Source of the DNA: an uncultured Eubacterium sp.
GTDB lineage: Bacteria; Bacillota; Clostridia; Lachnospirales; Lachnospiraceae
Direction of reading: 5' to 3'
Length of the DNA: 14,998 bases
Assembly: GCA_900550135.1 (NCBI GenBank)
Contig: URQO01000045.1
Location: forward strand, 1 to 14,998
Below are positions 1 through 6,566 of the stretch, piece by piece (within the stretch, counting starts at the first letter, position 1; each line of letters starts with the position of its first letter). The notes below the pieces were generated by a model. It did no database searches, was not told the DNA's origin, and saw nothing but the letters and a program-made list of their open reading frames with translations. Position numbers and translations under genes: made by a program.

Positions 1-1
1 T

Positions 2-508
2 TTGATTTCATGTGTTATGGATGAAATGTGTCAGGATGAAGTTCAGTTTGTTATTCTTGGAACAGGTGAAGAACGTTATGAAAATATGTTCAGACATTTT
101 GACTGGAAATATGGAAAAGATGTATCTGCAAATATTTATTATTCTGAAGAATTATCTCACAAAATTTATGCAGCATGCGATGCTTTCCTTATGCCATCAT
201 TATTTGAACCATGTGGTCTTAGCCAGCTTATGAGTATGAGATATGGTACATTACCAATTGTTAGGGAAACAGGTGGATTAAAAGATACAGTTATGCCTTA
301 CAATGAATATGAGAATACAGGTACAGGCTTCTCATTTAGCAATTACAATGCCCATGAAATGATGGGAACAGTAAGATATGCTGAACATGTATTTTATGAT
401 AAAAAACGTGATTGGAACAAGATGGTTGACAGAGCAATGGCTGTTGATTATTCTTGGAAAACATCAGCTAAAAAATATCAGGAATTATATGATGAATTAA
501 TAGGATAA
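2..508 (+). CDS. glgA: Glycogen synthase GlgA, C-terminal part (5' truncated by window edge)
   Basis: This is the last 168 codons of an ADP-glucose-dependent starch/glycogen synthase (GT5 family), which adds glucose from ADP-glucose to growing alpha-1,4-glucan chains in the cytoplasm. Seen directly: the C-terminal GT-B half, with a LGTG(E) stretch near codon 21, then the SLFEPCGLSQL nucleotide-sugar binding motif, then MRYGTLPIVRETGGLKDTV, all hallmarks of bacterial GlgA. The family is usually about 475-490 aa, so roughly two thirds lies upstream of the window. The reading frame is open to the left edge, and the TTG at position 2 is an internal leucine, not a start. The TAA stop is followed at once by a strong hairpin terminator, so this is probably the last gene of its transcription unit. 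Confidence 0.95.
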   Translation: MISCVMDEMCQDEVQFVILGTGEERYENMFRHFDWKYGKDVSANIYYSEELSHKIYAACDAFLMPSLFEPCGLSQLMSMRYGTLPIVRETGGLKDTVMPYNEYENTGTGFSFSNYNAHEMMGTVRYAEHVFYDKKRDWNKMVDRAMAVDYSWKTSAKKYQELYDELIG

Positions 509-515
509 AATAATT

Positions 516-555
516 AAAACAAAAACAACAGGTAAAAACCTGTTGTTTTTGTTTT
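516..555. terminator. Bidirectional intrinsic terminator between glgA and rqcH
   Basis: A perfect 18-bp inverted repeat: left arm 516-533, loop AAAA at 534-537, right arm 538-555. The right arm reads ACCTGTTGTTTTTGTTTT, so the U-rich run lies in the 3' half of the stem, and by symmetry the same holds for minus-strand transcription. It sits 8 nt after the glgA stop and 20 nt after the end of rqcH. It therefore serves both convergent genes. Confidence 0.92.
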
Positions 556-574
556 GTGGCATAGTAGATTTATA

Positions 575-2311
575 CTACAACAATTTTATATCTGTAATAT
601 CAGGTTTTGCCACCATTGAATAGTTTGTGTGGTATATCACAAATCCGGGCATGGCACCGGCTACTTTTTTTATATGTTTCTTTTGAATATAGTCTATCTC
701 AACTTTATCCTGTTTGGCACCTTTGGAATAAAAAGCTGCAAGCCTTGCAGCTTCTTCAAATGTACTGTCAGGTAATTCAGTATTATTAGCCTTTACAATA
801 ACATGAGAACCGGGAAAAGTTTTGCTATGAAACCACCAGTCATTTCCGGTTGCAACTTTAAAGGTTAACTGCTCATTTTGAATATTGTTTTTTCCAACAT
901 ACATATCATATCCGTCAGATGATATGTAATGTAGAGGTTTACTGTTATGTTTGTCTTTTTTATTTTTACCTGTATTGTGTTTTTTGATATAGCCTGTTTG
1001 AGCAAGTTCCTGACTTATTGCCTTTAAATCATCTTCACTTGTAGCAATATCAATAGCAACATTTATTGTTTCAAGATATTCAATTGAATTTTTTGTTTCA
1101 ACAATAATATCATTTAAAGCCTCGGCTGTTCTTTTCAATTTGGCATATTTATCAAAATATTTTTTCGCATTGTCAATAGGTGAAAGAGTAGGATCTAAAG
1201 TAATTTTTACAGTATTTCCATTATAAAAATTAACAGTTTCAAATTCTTTATAACCTGAAGGAATTGAGTATCCATAGGTTGTAAGTAAATCACCGTATTC
1301 CTTGAATTTATCTTTCTTTTCTGTATCCTTTAATTGTTTAAGCTGAATATTATACTTCTTATTGTCACGTTCTAATGCGTTAGAAACAATCTTACGTAAG
1401 TCAACAGATTTTTGTCTCATACGCGTATATAAGTTCTTTTTTGCATAATAATCTTCAAGTAGTGAACTGATGCTATCATAAGACATTGCACTACAATCAT
1501 TATAAGTTGAAAGAGTAATAGCACTAAATTCTTCGGGCTTGCCATTTTTTTCATATATAGTCGGATTAAAATCAGATGATTTGACATTGTTGATTAACTG
1601 ATAAAAATTCATCCAAATAATATTTTGATCCCCCTTTGCTAAAACATTGGCAGGCATTGATGAATCGAACTTGCTAATGTAACATATATTTTCAGCAATA
1701 GTAGGACTAATGCCTGTAAATGTTGTATAAATTGCTTTTGAAAGTGGCATTGGTTTTGAAAATACACTTTTAAAGAAATCTTCCTTTTCTATTGTAAGAG
1801 GATTTGTTTTATTCATTGTATCAGGAATAAAATATTTTCTACCCGGTAAAACCTGTCTTACAGAACTCATAATAGAATTGACATGTTTTATACTGTCTAA
1901 AATAATATTATTATCAGTAAAAATAATATTGCTGTGTTTTCCCATTAATTCGACTATAAGATGTTTGGTTTTTATGTCGCCAAGTTCATCTAAATGCTGT
2001 ATTTCAAAATCAATAATACGTTCAAGACCAGGTTGGGTAATTGAAATAATACGTCCATTGCTCAAATGTTTTCGAAGCAGCATGCAAAAGTTTGGTGCAG
2101 TAATTGGAGCCTGCTTGTTCTTTTCTGTTAAATAAACAAGTGGAAGGCTGGCATTAGCACTAATTAGCATACGATACTGGGTCTTATTTGATTTTATTGT
2201 TAGAAACAATTCGTCAGATTCAGTCTGAGAAATTTTATATAATCTTCCATTTAATATCTTCTCGTTTAATTCAGCCACAAGAGCTGCAACTGTTATTCCG
2301 TCAAAAGCCAT
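575..2311 (-). CDS. rqcH: RqcH / NFACT-family ribosome quality control factor (FbpA-like)
   Basis: RqcH is the bacterial NEMF/Rqc2 homologue. It binds obstructed 50S subunits with peptidyl-tRNA and recruits tRNA-Ala to add C-terminal alanine tails that mark stalled chains for decay; older annotation calls it fibronectin-binding protein. Seen: an NFACT-N start (MAFDGITVAALVAELN...GRLYKI), a long middle with coiled-coil-like character (about residues 285-445), and a C-terminal NFACT-R domain with DWWFHSKTFPGSHVIVK near residue 490 and a closing GFVIYHTNYS block. Its 578 aa length is normal for the family. The residue pair matching the functional D97/R98 of B. subtilis RqcH is E97/R98 here, a conservative change. 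The ATG is preceded by AAGGAG (minus strand, 2319-2324). Its promoter is read at 2426-2454 on the minus strand. It converges with glgA and diverges from yicC. Confidence 0.95.
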   Translation of the reverse strand: MAFDGITVAALVAELNEKILNGRLYKISQTESDELFLTIKSNKTQYRMLISANASLPLVYLTEKNKQAPITAPNFCMLLRKHLSNGRIISITQPGLERIIDFEIQHLDELGDIKTKHLIVELMGKHSNIIFTDNNIILDSIKHVNSIMSSVRQVLPGRKYFIPDTMNKTNPLTIEKEDFFKSVFSKPMPLSKAIYTTFTGISPTIAENICYISKFDSSMPANVLAKGDQNIIWMNFYQLINNVKSSDFNPTIYEKNGKPEEFSAITLSTYNDCSAMSYDSISSLLEDYYAKKNLYTRMRQKSVDLRKIVSNALERDNKKYNIQLKQLKDTEKKDKFKEYGDLLTTYGYSIPSGYKEFETVNFYNGNTVKITLDPTLSPIDNAKKYFDKYAKLKRTAEALNDIIVETKNSIEYLETINVAIDIATSEDDLKAISQELAQTGYIKKHNTGKNKKDKHNSKPLHYISSDGYDMYVGKNNIQNEQLTFKVATGNDWWFHSKTFPGSHVIVKANNTELPDSTFEEAARLAAFYSKGAKQDKVEIDYIQKKHIKKVAGAMPGFVIYHTNYSMVAKPDITDIKLL

Positions 2312-2425
2312 AAAAGTGCTCCTTCTTAAATATTTAATTTATTGAAAAAACAGCATTATATATAATTTTAAAAATACTATAATGATTTAAGTGTAAAAAC
2401 ATCTCAAATTTGTTGATTCTATTGA

Positions 2426-2454
2426 ATTTTATTATTATTTATAAGGGAAGTCAA
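2426..2454 (-). promoter_or_regulatory. Sigma-A type promoter of rqcH
   Basis: On the minus strand TTGACT (2449-2454) is separated by exactly 17 bp from TAAAAT (2426-2431). This predicts an rqcH leader of roughly 105 nt, which is AT-rich and shows no clear riboswitch or hairpin. The -35 box lies only 2 bp from the -35 box of the opposing yicC promoter. Confidence 0.65.
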
Positions 2455-2456
2455 CC

Positions 2457-2485
2457 TTGACGGTATTTAACTTATGAATTATAAT
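2457..2485 (+). promoter_or_regulatory. Sigma-A type promoter of the yicC-gmk-rpoZ operon
   Basis: TTGACG (2457-2462), a 17-bp spacer and a consensus TATAAT (2480-2485), located 40 bp before the yicC start codon. Together with the rqcH -35 box it forms the short dyad GTCAA-CC-TTGAC (2450-2461). Confidence 0.75.
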
Positions 2486-2524
2486 ATATTGGATTGTGAA
2501 TAATTGGTCCCTGTAGGAGGCAAT

Positions 2525-3403
2525 ATGCTTAGAAGTATGACAGGATTTGGCAGATTTGAAGTTTCAAAAGACGACAGAAAAGTGTCAGTTGAAATGAAAT
2601 CTGTTAATCATAGATATTTAGAACTTGGTATTAAGTTACCTAGAAAATTAAATTTCTTAGAAAACAATCTGAGAAATGAAATAAAAAAATACATTAACCG
2701 TGGAAAAGTAGATGTGTTTGTCACATATGAAAATCTTGGAGAAGGTGATGAATGTATTCGTTACAACAAAGCTTTAGCACAGGAGTATTTTGAATGTTAT
2801 AAGCAGATCAGTGAAGACTTAAACATTGAAAACGATGTTAAGACAAGCTATATTATGAGAAGTCCTGATGTTGTAAAAATTGAAAATGCTGAGGATGACG
2901 AAGAAATCATTGAACAGCTTGTTATTGAGGCAATTGATGGAGCTTCACAAAAATTGGTAGAAACACGTGAGGCAGAAGGCGAAAGATTAAAAGCAGATTT
3001 ACTTTTAAAACTTGATGGAATGATTAGAAATGTTGAGTTTATTACTAAAAAGTCTCCGGTTATTGTTGAAGAATACAAAGAAAAGATTACAACAAAAATT
3101 CATGAACTTTTAGAAGATGCACAGATAGATGAAGCAAGAATAGCACAGGAAGTTACTATTTTTGCTGATAAGGTATGTGTTGATGAAGAATTGGTTAGAC
3201 TGGACAGTCATATAAAGGCAATGAAAGAAGATTTGGAAAATGGTGGAACCATTGGTAGAAGGCTTGATTTTATTGCACAGGAGATGAACAGAGAGGCCAA
3301 CACAACTCTTTCGAAAACAACAGACGCTGAAATATCTGACAGAGCCATTATGCTAAAAACAGAGATTGAGAAAGTCCGTGAACAGATTCAAAATATAGAA
3401 TAG
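2525..3403 (+). CDS. yicC: YicC family endoribonuclease / stress-induced protein
   Basis: 292-aa member of the YicC/YloC family. Members are widespread, and E. coli YicC has been reported as an endoribonuclease acting on small RNAs; the role in Clostridia is not well settled. Seen: the family opening MLRSMTGFGR, an EMKSVNHRYLE motif near residue 25-35, an acidic helical middle, and a C-terminal DUF1732-type end with GRRLDFIAQEMNREANT and a helical tail. I place the start at ATG 2525, not the in-frame TTG at 2504. AGGAGG (2515-2520) lies just before it and the family begins MxRSMTGFGR. It is the first gene of a tight operon, with gmk starting 9 nt after its stop. In many Clostridia a small DUF370 (RemA) gene lies between yicC and gmk; none fits here. 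Confidence 0.93.
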   Translation: MLRSMTGFGRFEVSKDDRKVSVEMKSVNHRYLELGIKLPRKLNFLENNLRNEIKKYINRGKVDVFVTYENLGEGDECIRYNKALAQEYFECYKQISEDLNIENDVKTSYIMRSPDVVKIENAEDDEEIIEQLVIEAIDGASQKLVETREAEGERLKADLLLKLDGMIRNVEFITKKSPVIVEEYKEKITTKIHELLEDAQIDEARIAQEVTIFADKVCVDEELVRLDSHIKAMKEDLENGGTIGRRLDFIAQEMNREANTTLSKTTDAEISDRAIMLKTEIEKVREQIQNIE

Positions 3404-3412
3404 AAGGTTATT

Positions 3413-4042
3413 ATGAAAAAGGGAAAATTATTAGTTATTTCCGGCTTTTCAGGAGTTGGAAAAGGAACAGTTGTAAATTACTTAAAAGAACATAATGATA
3501 ACTATAAAGTTTCAGTTTCAGTTACAACAAGAGATCCACGACCAAATGAAATACCAGGCGTTCATTATCATTATATTTCAAACGAACAGTTTGAAAATAT
3601 GATAAATGATAATCAGTTGCTTGAGTATGCAGGATATGTTGACCATTATTATGGTACACCAAGAGAATTTGTTGAAAAATGCTTACAAAATGGAAATGAT
3701 GTTATTCTTGAAATTGAGACAAAGGGTGCATTACAGGTAAAAGAAAATATGCCTGAAGCAAAACTTATTTTTATTTTGCCACCTAGTGCTGATGAATTAA
3801 AAAAAAGATTAGTTGGCAGGCAAACAGAAAGTATTGAAGTCATAAACGACAGGCTGAGAAAAGCTGCCGAAGAGACAGACAATATGGAAAAATATGATTA
3901 CTTTGTATTAAATGACCAAGTTGAAAAATGTGCAAATCACATTGAAAATATAAAAAACGACAACAATCCTGAAATTTTAGATATGGATTTTGTTAAACAA
4001 ATAAAAGAGGACATATTGAAGTTCGCGAAAGGAGATAAATAA
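3413..4042 (+). CDS. gmk: Guanylate kinase
   Basis: Converts GMP (and dGMP) plus ATP to GDP plus ADP, an essential step of guanine nucleotide supply in the cytoplasm. Seen: a P-loop GFSGVGKGT (residues 11-19, with F where many homologues have P), the GMP-binding block SVSVTTRDPRPNEIPGVHYHYIS (about 35-57), a YYGTP motif near 80, and a conserved ILEIETKGALQVK stretch around 98-110. Its 209 aa matches the usual 200-210. The start ATG has AGAAGG (3402-3407) overlapping the end of yicC. The stop overlaps the rpoZ start by one base (TAATG), so gmk and rpoZ are probably translationally coupled. Confidence 0.97.
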   Translation: MKKGKLLVISGFSGVGKGTVVNYLKEHNDNYKVSVSVTTRDPRPNEIPGVHYHYISNEQFENMINDNQLLEYAGYVDHYYGTPREFVEKCLQNGNDVILEIETKGALQVKENMPEAKLIFILPPSADELKKRLVGRQTESIEVINDRLRKAAEETDNMEKYDYFVLNDQVEKCANHIENIKNDNNPEILDMDFVKQIKEDILKFAKGDK

Positions 4043-4281
4043 TGTTACATCCATCATATTCAGATTTAATGGCTGTTGCAAACAGCACAGTTGAAGACGG
4101 TGAACAGCCGGTAGTACAGAGCAGATATTCTATCGTTATGGCTACATCAAAAAGAGCAAGACAGATTATCGACGGAGATGAACCACTTTTAGATAATGTT
4201 GCAGAAGGTGCAAAGCCATTATCAATTGCAGTGGAAGAATTAGCGGAATCTAAAATCAAAATTTTAGGTGACGAAGAATAA
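4042..4281 (+). CDS. rpoZ: DNA-directed RNA polymerase omega subunit
   Basis: 79-aa omega subunit, which helps fold and hold the beta-prime subunit in RNA polymerase. Seen: the family signature SRYSIVMATSKRARQI (about residues 27-42), followed by the KPLSIAVEELAESKI helix typical of Firmicute omega. The length is within the normal 65-100 range. The start ATG overlaps the gmk stop, and AAAGGAG (4028-4034) lies inside the gmk 3' end. It is the last gene before an intrinsic terminator 10 nt downstream. The yicC-gmk-rpoZ order is conserved in Firmicutes. Confidence 0.95.
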   Translation: MLHPSYSDLMAVANSTVEDGEQPVVQSRYSIVMATSKRARQIIDGDEPLLDNVAEGAKPLSIAVEELAESKIKILGDEE

Positions 4282-4291
4282 TAAGAGGAAT

Positions 4292-4316
4292 AAAGTGTCA
4301 TTTGACACTTTTTTCT
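4292..4316 (+). terminator. Intrinsic terminator after rpoZ
   Basis: Stem AAAGTGTC (4292-4299) pairs with GACACTTT (4304-4311) around a 4-nt ATTT loop, and the right arm runs into a TTTTTT tract. It lies 10 nt after the rpoZ stop, so it likely closes the yicC operon. Confidence 0.8.
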
Positions 4317-4329
4317 TATGTAAATCCAT

Positions 4330-4543
4330 TGGACAATTGCAAAAATATATTAAGGGAACTATATGCATTTGCGCTAATTGACAAATTAATGAAAGCACGC
4401 TCCCGCTGTCAAACGCTGGTAGCGGTTCTATCAAGCTGGCTACGCCACCTTAATGAACCGACCGCGTTAGAAGCACTTTCATTATCTTTTGTCAATCATC
4501 GCAAATATACATTACACATTTATTATATTTTTGCAATTGCCCA
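4330..4543. repeat. Long imperfect palindrome with a GC-richer structured core (MITE-like or structured RNA)
   Basis: This fills most of the 370-bp gap between rpoZ and rimO. The outer arms match as inverted repeats: TGGACAATTGCAAAAATATA at 4330-4349 against the complement of 4524-4543, with one mismatch. A second arm pair, TTGCG..ATTGACAAA..TAATGAAAG (about 4369-4395), matches the complement of about 4476-4502. The core pairs further: AACGC/GCGTT (4412-4416/4464-4468), GGT/ACC (4418-4420/4461-4463), CGGTTC/GAACCG (4423-4428/4455-4460), and a tip hairpin TGGC-TAC-GCCA (4437-4447). About 4396-4470 is clearly GC-richer than its surroundings. No flanking target duplication and no convincing gene is seen. 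It could be a non-autonomous mobile repeat or the gene for a folded RNA; I do not recognise the family. Confidence 0.75.
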
Positions 4544-4650
4544 GTGAAAGCATAAAAAGAAAAAAGATTTAAATGACAGAAAATGCAAATCTTAAAATAC
4601 ATAGTTAGATAAAAAATGATTTGTAAAAGAGATTTAATAAGGAGATATGT

Positions 4651-5979
4651 TTGAAAGTATTATTTATTTCGCTTGGATGCGATAAAAATTTGGTTGATTC
4701 TGAACATATGTCAGGTATTTTGTCTAAGGCAGGGTATGAGTTTACTGATGATGAAACATTGGCAGATGTTATTATAATTAACAGCTGTTGTTTTATCGGT
4801 GATGCCAAAGAAGAAAGTATCAACACCATTTTTGAAATGGCAAGGTACAAAGAAGAAGGAAACTGCAAAGTTTTGGTTTTGGCAGGATGTCTTGCACAGC
4901 GTTATCACGAAGAGATAAAAGATGAAATTCCGGAAATAGATATATGTATAGGAACAACTGCAATTGATAGCATTGCATCTGCATTAAACGAATATTTTGT
5001 AAATAAAAAGAACATTCAAATTATGAGTGATATTGACAAACTGGCAGGTGTTGATGCACCAAGAAATTTGTCTAATATAGCAAGTTATGCATATTTGAAA
5101 ATAGCAGAAGGATGCGATAAACATTGTACTTACTGTATTATTCCAAAAGTAAGAGGAGATTATCGTAGTGTCCCAATGGAAGCACTTATAAGTGAGGCAA
5201 AGGATTTGGCTTCAAAGGGTGTAAAGGAACTGATACTTGTTGCACAGGAAACAACTATGTATGGCAAAGATATATATGGAAAGAAGTCGCTTCATCTGTT
5301 GCTTAAGGAATTGGTAAAAATTGAAGGTATATATTGGATAAGAATACTTTATTGCTATCCTGAAGAAATATATGATGAATTGATAGAGACAATTGCAACA
5401 GAAGATAAGATATGCAAGTATCTCGATATTCCAATTCAACATGCAAGTGATTCCATTCTTAAAAAGATGGGACGACAGACAACAAACAGTCAGCTTCGTG
5501 AAGTTATTGCAAAATTGCGTAAAAAAATTCCAAATATTATTTTACGTACAACTTTGATTTCAGGTTTTCCAGGAGAAACAGAAGATGATCACCGGGAAAC
5601 ATTAAAGTTTGTTAATGAAATGGAATTTGACAGATTAGGTGTGTTTACATATTCGGCAGAGGAAAATACACCGGCAGCCACAATGCCTGATCAAATTGAT
5701 GAGGAAGTAAAGATTGCCAGAAGAAATGAAATAATGGAACTTCAGCAGGATATTGTTTTTGATATTGCAGAAAAATATGTTGGAAAAATTTTTGTTGCAA
5801 TGATAGAAGGAAAAATATCAGGAGAACATGCATATTTGGCAAGAACATATATGGATTGTCCGGGAGTTGACAGCAATGTGTTTATTATTAGTGACTTGGA
5901 ACTTATGACAGGTGATTTTGTCAAGGTTAAAATCACAGGAACAAATGACTATGATTTAATAGGTGAAATATACAGTTGA
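4651..5979 (+). CDS. rimO: Ribosomal protein uS12 methylthiotransferase RimO
   Basis: Radical-SAM enzyme that adds a methylthio group to the conserved aspartate of ribosomal protein S12, using two 4Fe-4S clusters. Seen: the N-terminal UPF0004 domain with candidate cluster cysteines C10 (ISLGCDKN), C46 (INSC) and C80 (LAGC); the radical-SAM motif C155-x3-C159-x2-C162 in EGCDKHCTYC; and a C-terminal TRAM domain ending YDLIGEI, which with LGCDKNLVDSE favours RimO over MiaB. Its 442 aa is normal. The start is a TTG at 4651 behind AAGGAGA (4639-4645). The ATG at 4647 is out of frame and gives only a 12-codon peptide. About 107 bp separate it from the palindromic element; I see no convincing promoter there. 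pgsA begins 14 nt after its stop. Confidence 0.95.
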   Translation: MKVLFISLGCDKNLVDSEHMSGILSKAGYEFTDDETLADVIIINSCCFIGDAKEESINTIFEMARYKEEGNCKVLVLAGCLAQRYHEEIKDEIPEIDICIGTTAIDSIASALNEYFVNKKNIQIMSDIDKLAGVDAPRNLSNIASYAYLKIAEGCDKHCTYCIIPKVRGDYRSVPMEALISEAKDLASKGVKELILVAQETTMYGKDIYGKKSLHLLLKELVKIEGIYWIRILYCYPEEIYDELIETIATEDKICKYLDIPIQHASDSILKKMGRQTTNSQLREVIAKLRKKIPNIILRTTLISGFPGETEDDHRETLKFVNEMEFDRLGVFTYSAEENTPAATMPDQIDEEVKIARRNEIMELQQDIVFDIAEKYVGKIFVAMIEGKISGEHAYLARTYMDCPGVDSNVFIISDLELMTGDFVKVKITGTNDYDLIGEIYS

Positions 5980-5993
5980 TGAGGAGGAATAAT

Positions 5994-6530
5994 ATGAATT
6001 TACCAAATAAACTTACAATATTCAGAGTATTATGTGTACCTGTTTTTGTTGTGATGATGCTTGTGGACTGCATTCCATATAATCATTTTATTGCAGTTGG
6101 AATTTTTATTATTGCAAGTCTTACAGACTTGTTTGATGGTAAGATTGCAAGAAAATATAATCTTGTAACAAATTTTGGCAAGTTTATGGATCCTCTTGCA
6201 GATAAACTACTGGTGTGTGCAGCGCTTATATGCCTTTCACCTAAAATGATACCGGCTTGGGTTGTTATTATTATTGTCAGTAGAGAATTATTTATAAGTG
6301 GATTTAGAATTTTGGCTGCTGATCAGGGAATAGTATTGGCCGCCGGTTGGTGGGGAAAGTTTAAAACAGCATTTTCAATGTTTATGATTATAGTTTTAAT
6401 AGTTAATATACCCCTTGAAAATCAAATATTGACCATTATAGGATGGGCATTGATTTGGATTTCATTAGCACTTACAATTATTTCTATGATTGAATATGTA
6501 GCAAAAAACATAGAAGTGCTTAAAAACTAA
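5994..6530 (+). CDS. pgsA: CDP-diacylglycerol-glycerol-3-phosphate 3-phosphatidyltransferase
   Basis: Membrane enzyme that makes phosphatidylglycerophosphate from CDP-diacylglycerol and glycerol-3-phosphate, the committed step to phosphatidylglycerol and cardiolipin. Seen: the full CDP-alcohol phosphotransferase motif D45-x2-D48-G49-x2-A52-R53-x8-G62-x3-D66-x3-D70, and several hydrophobic membrane segments (about 12-24, 31-44, 83-100, 120-140, 148-166). The family opening NLPNKLTIFRVL supports ATG 5994 (178 aa), with AGGAGG at 5982-5987. A longer in-frame reading from TTG 5976 would overlap rimO and place the ribosome binding site inside the gene. It follows rimO closely, so it is probably co-transcribed. 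Confidence 0.95.
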   Translation: MNLPNKLTIFRVLCVPVFVVMMLVDCIPYNHFIAVGIFIIASLTDLFDGKIARKYNLVTNFGKFMDPLADKLLVCAALICLSPKMIPAWVVIIIVSRELFISGFRILAADQGIVLAAGWWGKFKTAFSMFMIIVLIVNIPLENQILTIIGWALIWISLALTIISMIEYVAKNIEVLKN

Positions 6531-6566
6531 TAGATAAAAATAAAATAATCTTTTGGAGGAAATAAT

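Noticed and set aside
1878..2135. Plus-strand open frame opposite rqcH
   Set aside because: It lies fully within the well-supported RqcH coding region, with no ribosome binding site and no recognisable domain.
3993..4301. 102-codon minus-strand open frame across gmk, rpoZ and the terminator
   Set aside because: It overlaps two solid genes in antisense and contains no known motif.
4302..4547. 81-codon open frame running through the rpoZ terminator and the palindromic element
   Set aside because: It would start at a TTG inside the terminator stem without a ribosome binding site, and its sequence simply follows the two arms of the palindrome. Treated as non-coding.
5976..5993. Longer pgsA start at TTG 5976
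   Set aside because: It would place the AGGAGG ribosome binding site inside the coding region and add MMRRNN before the conserved family opening.
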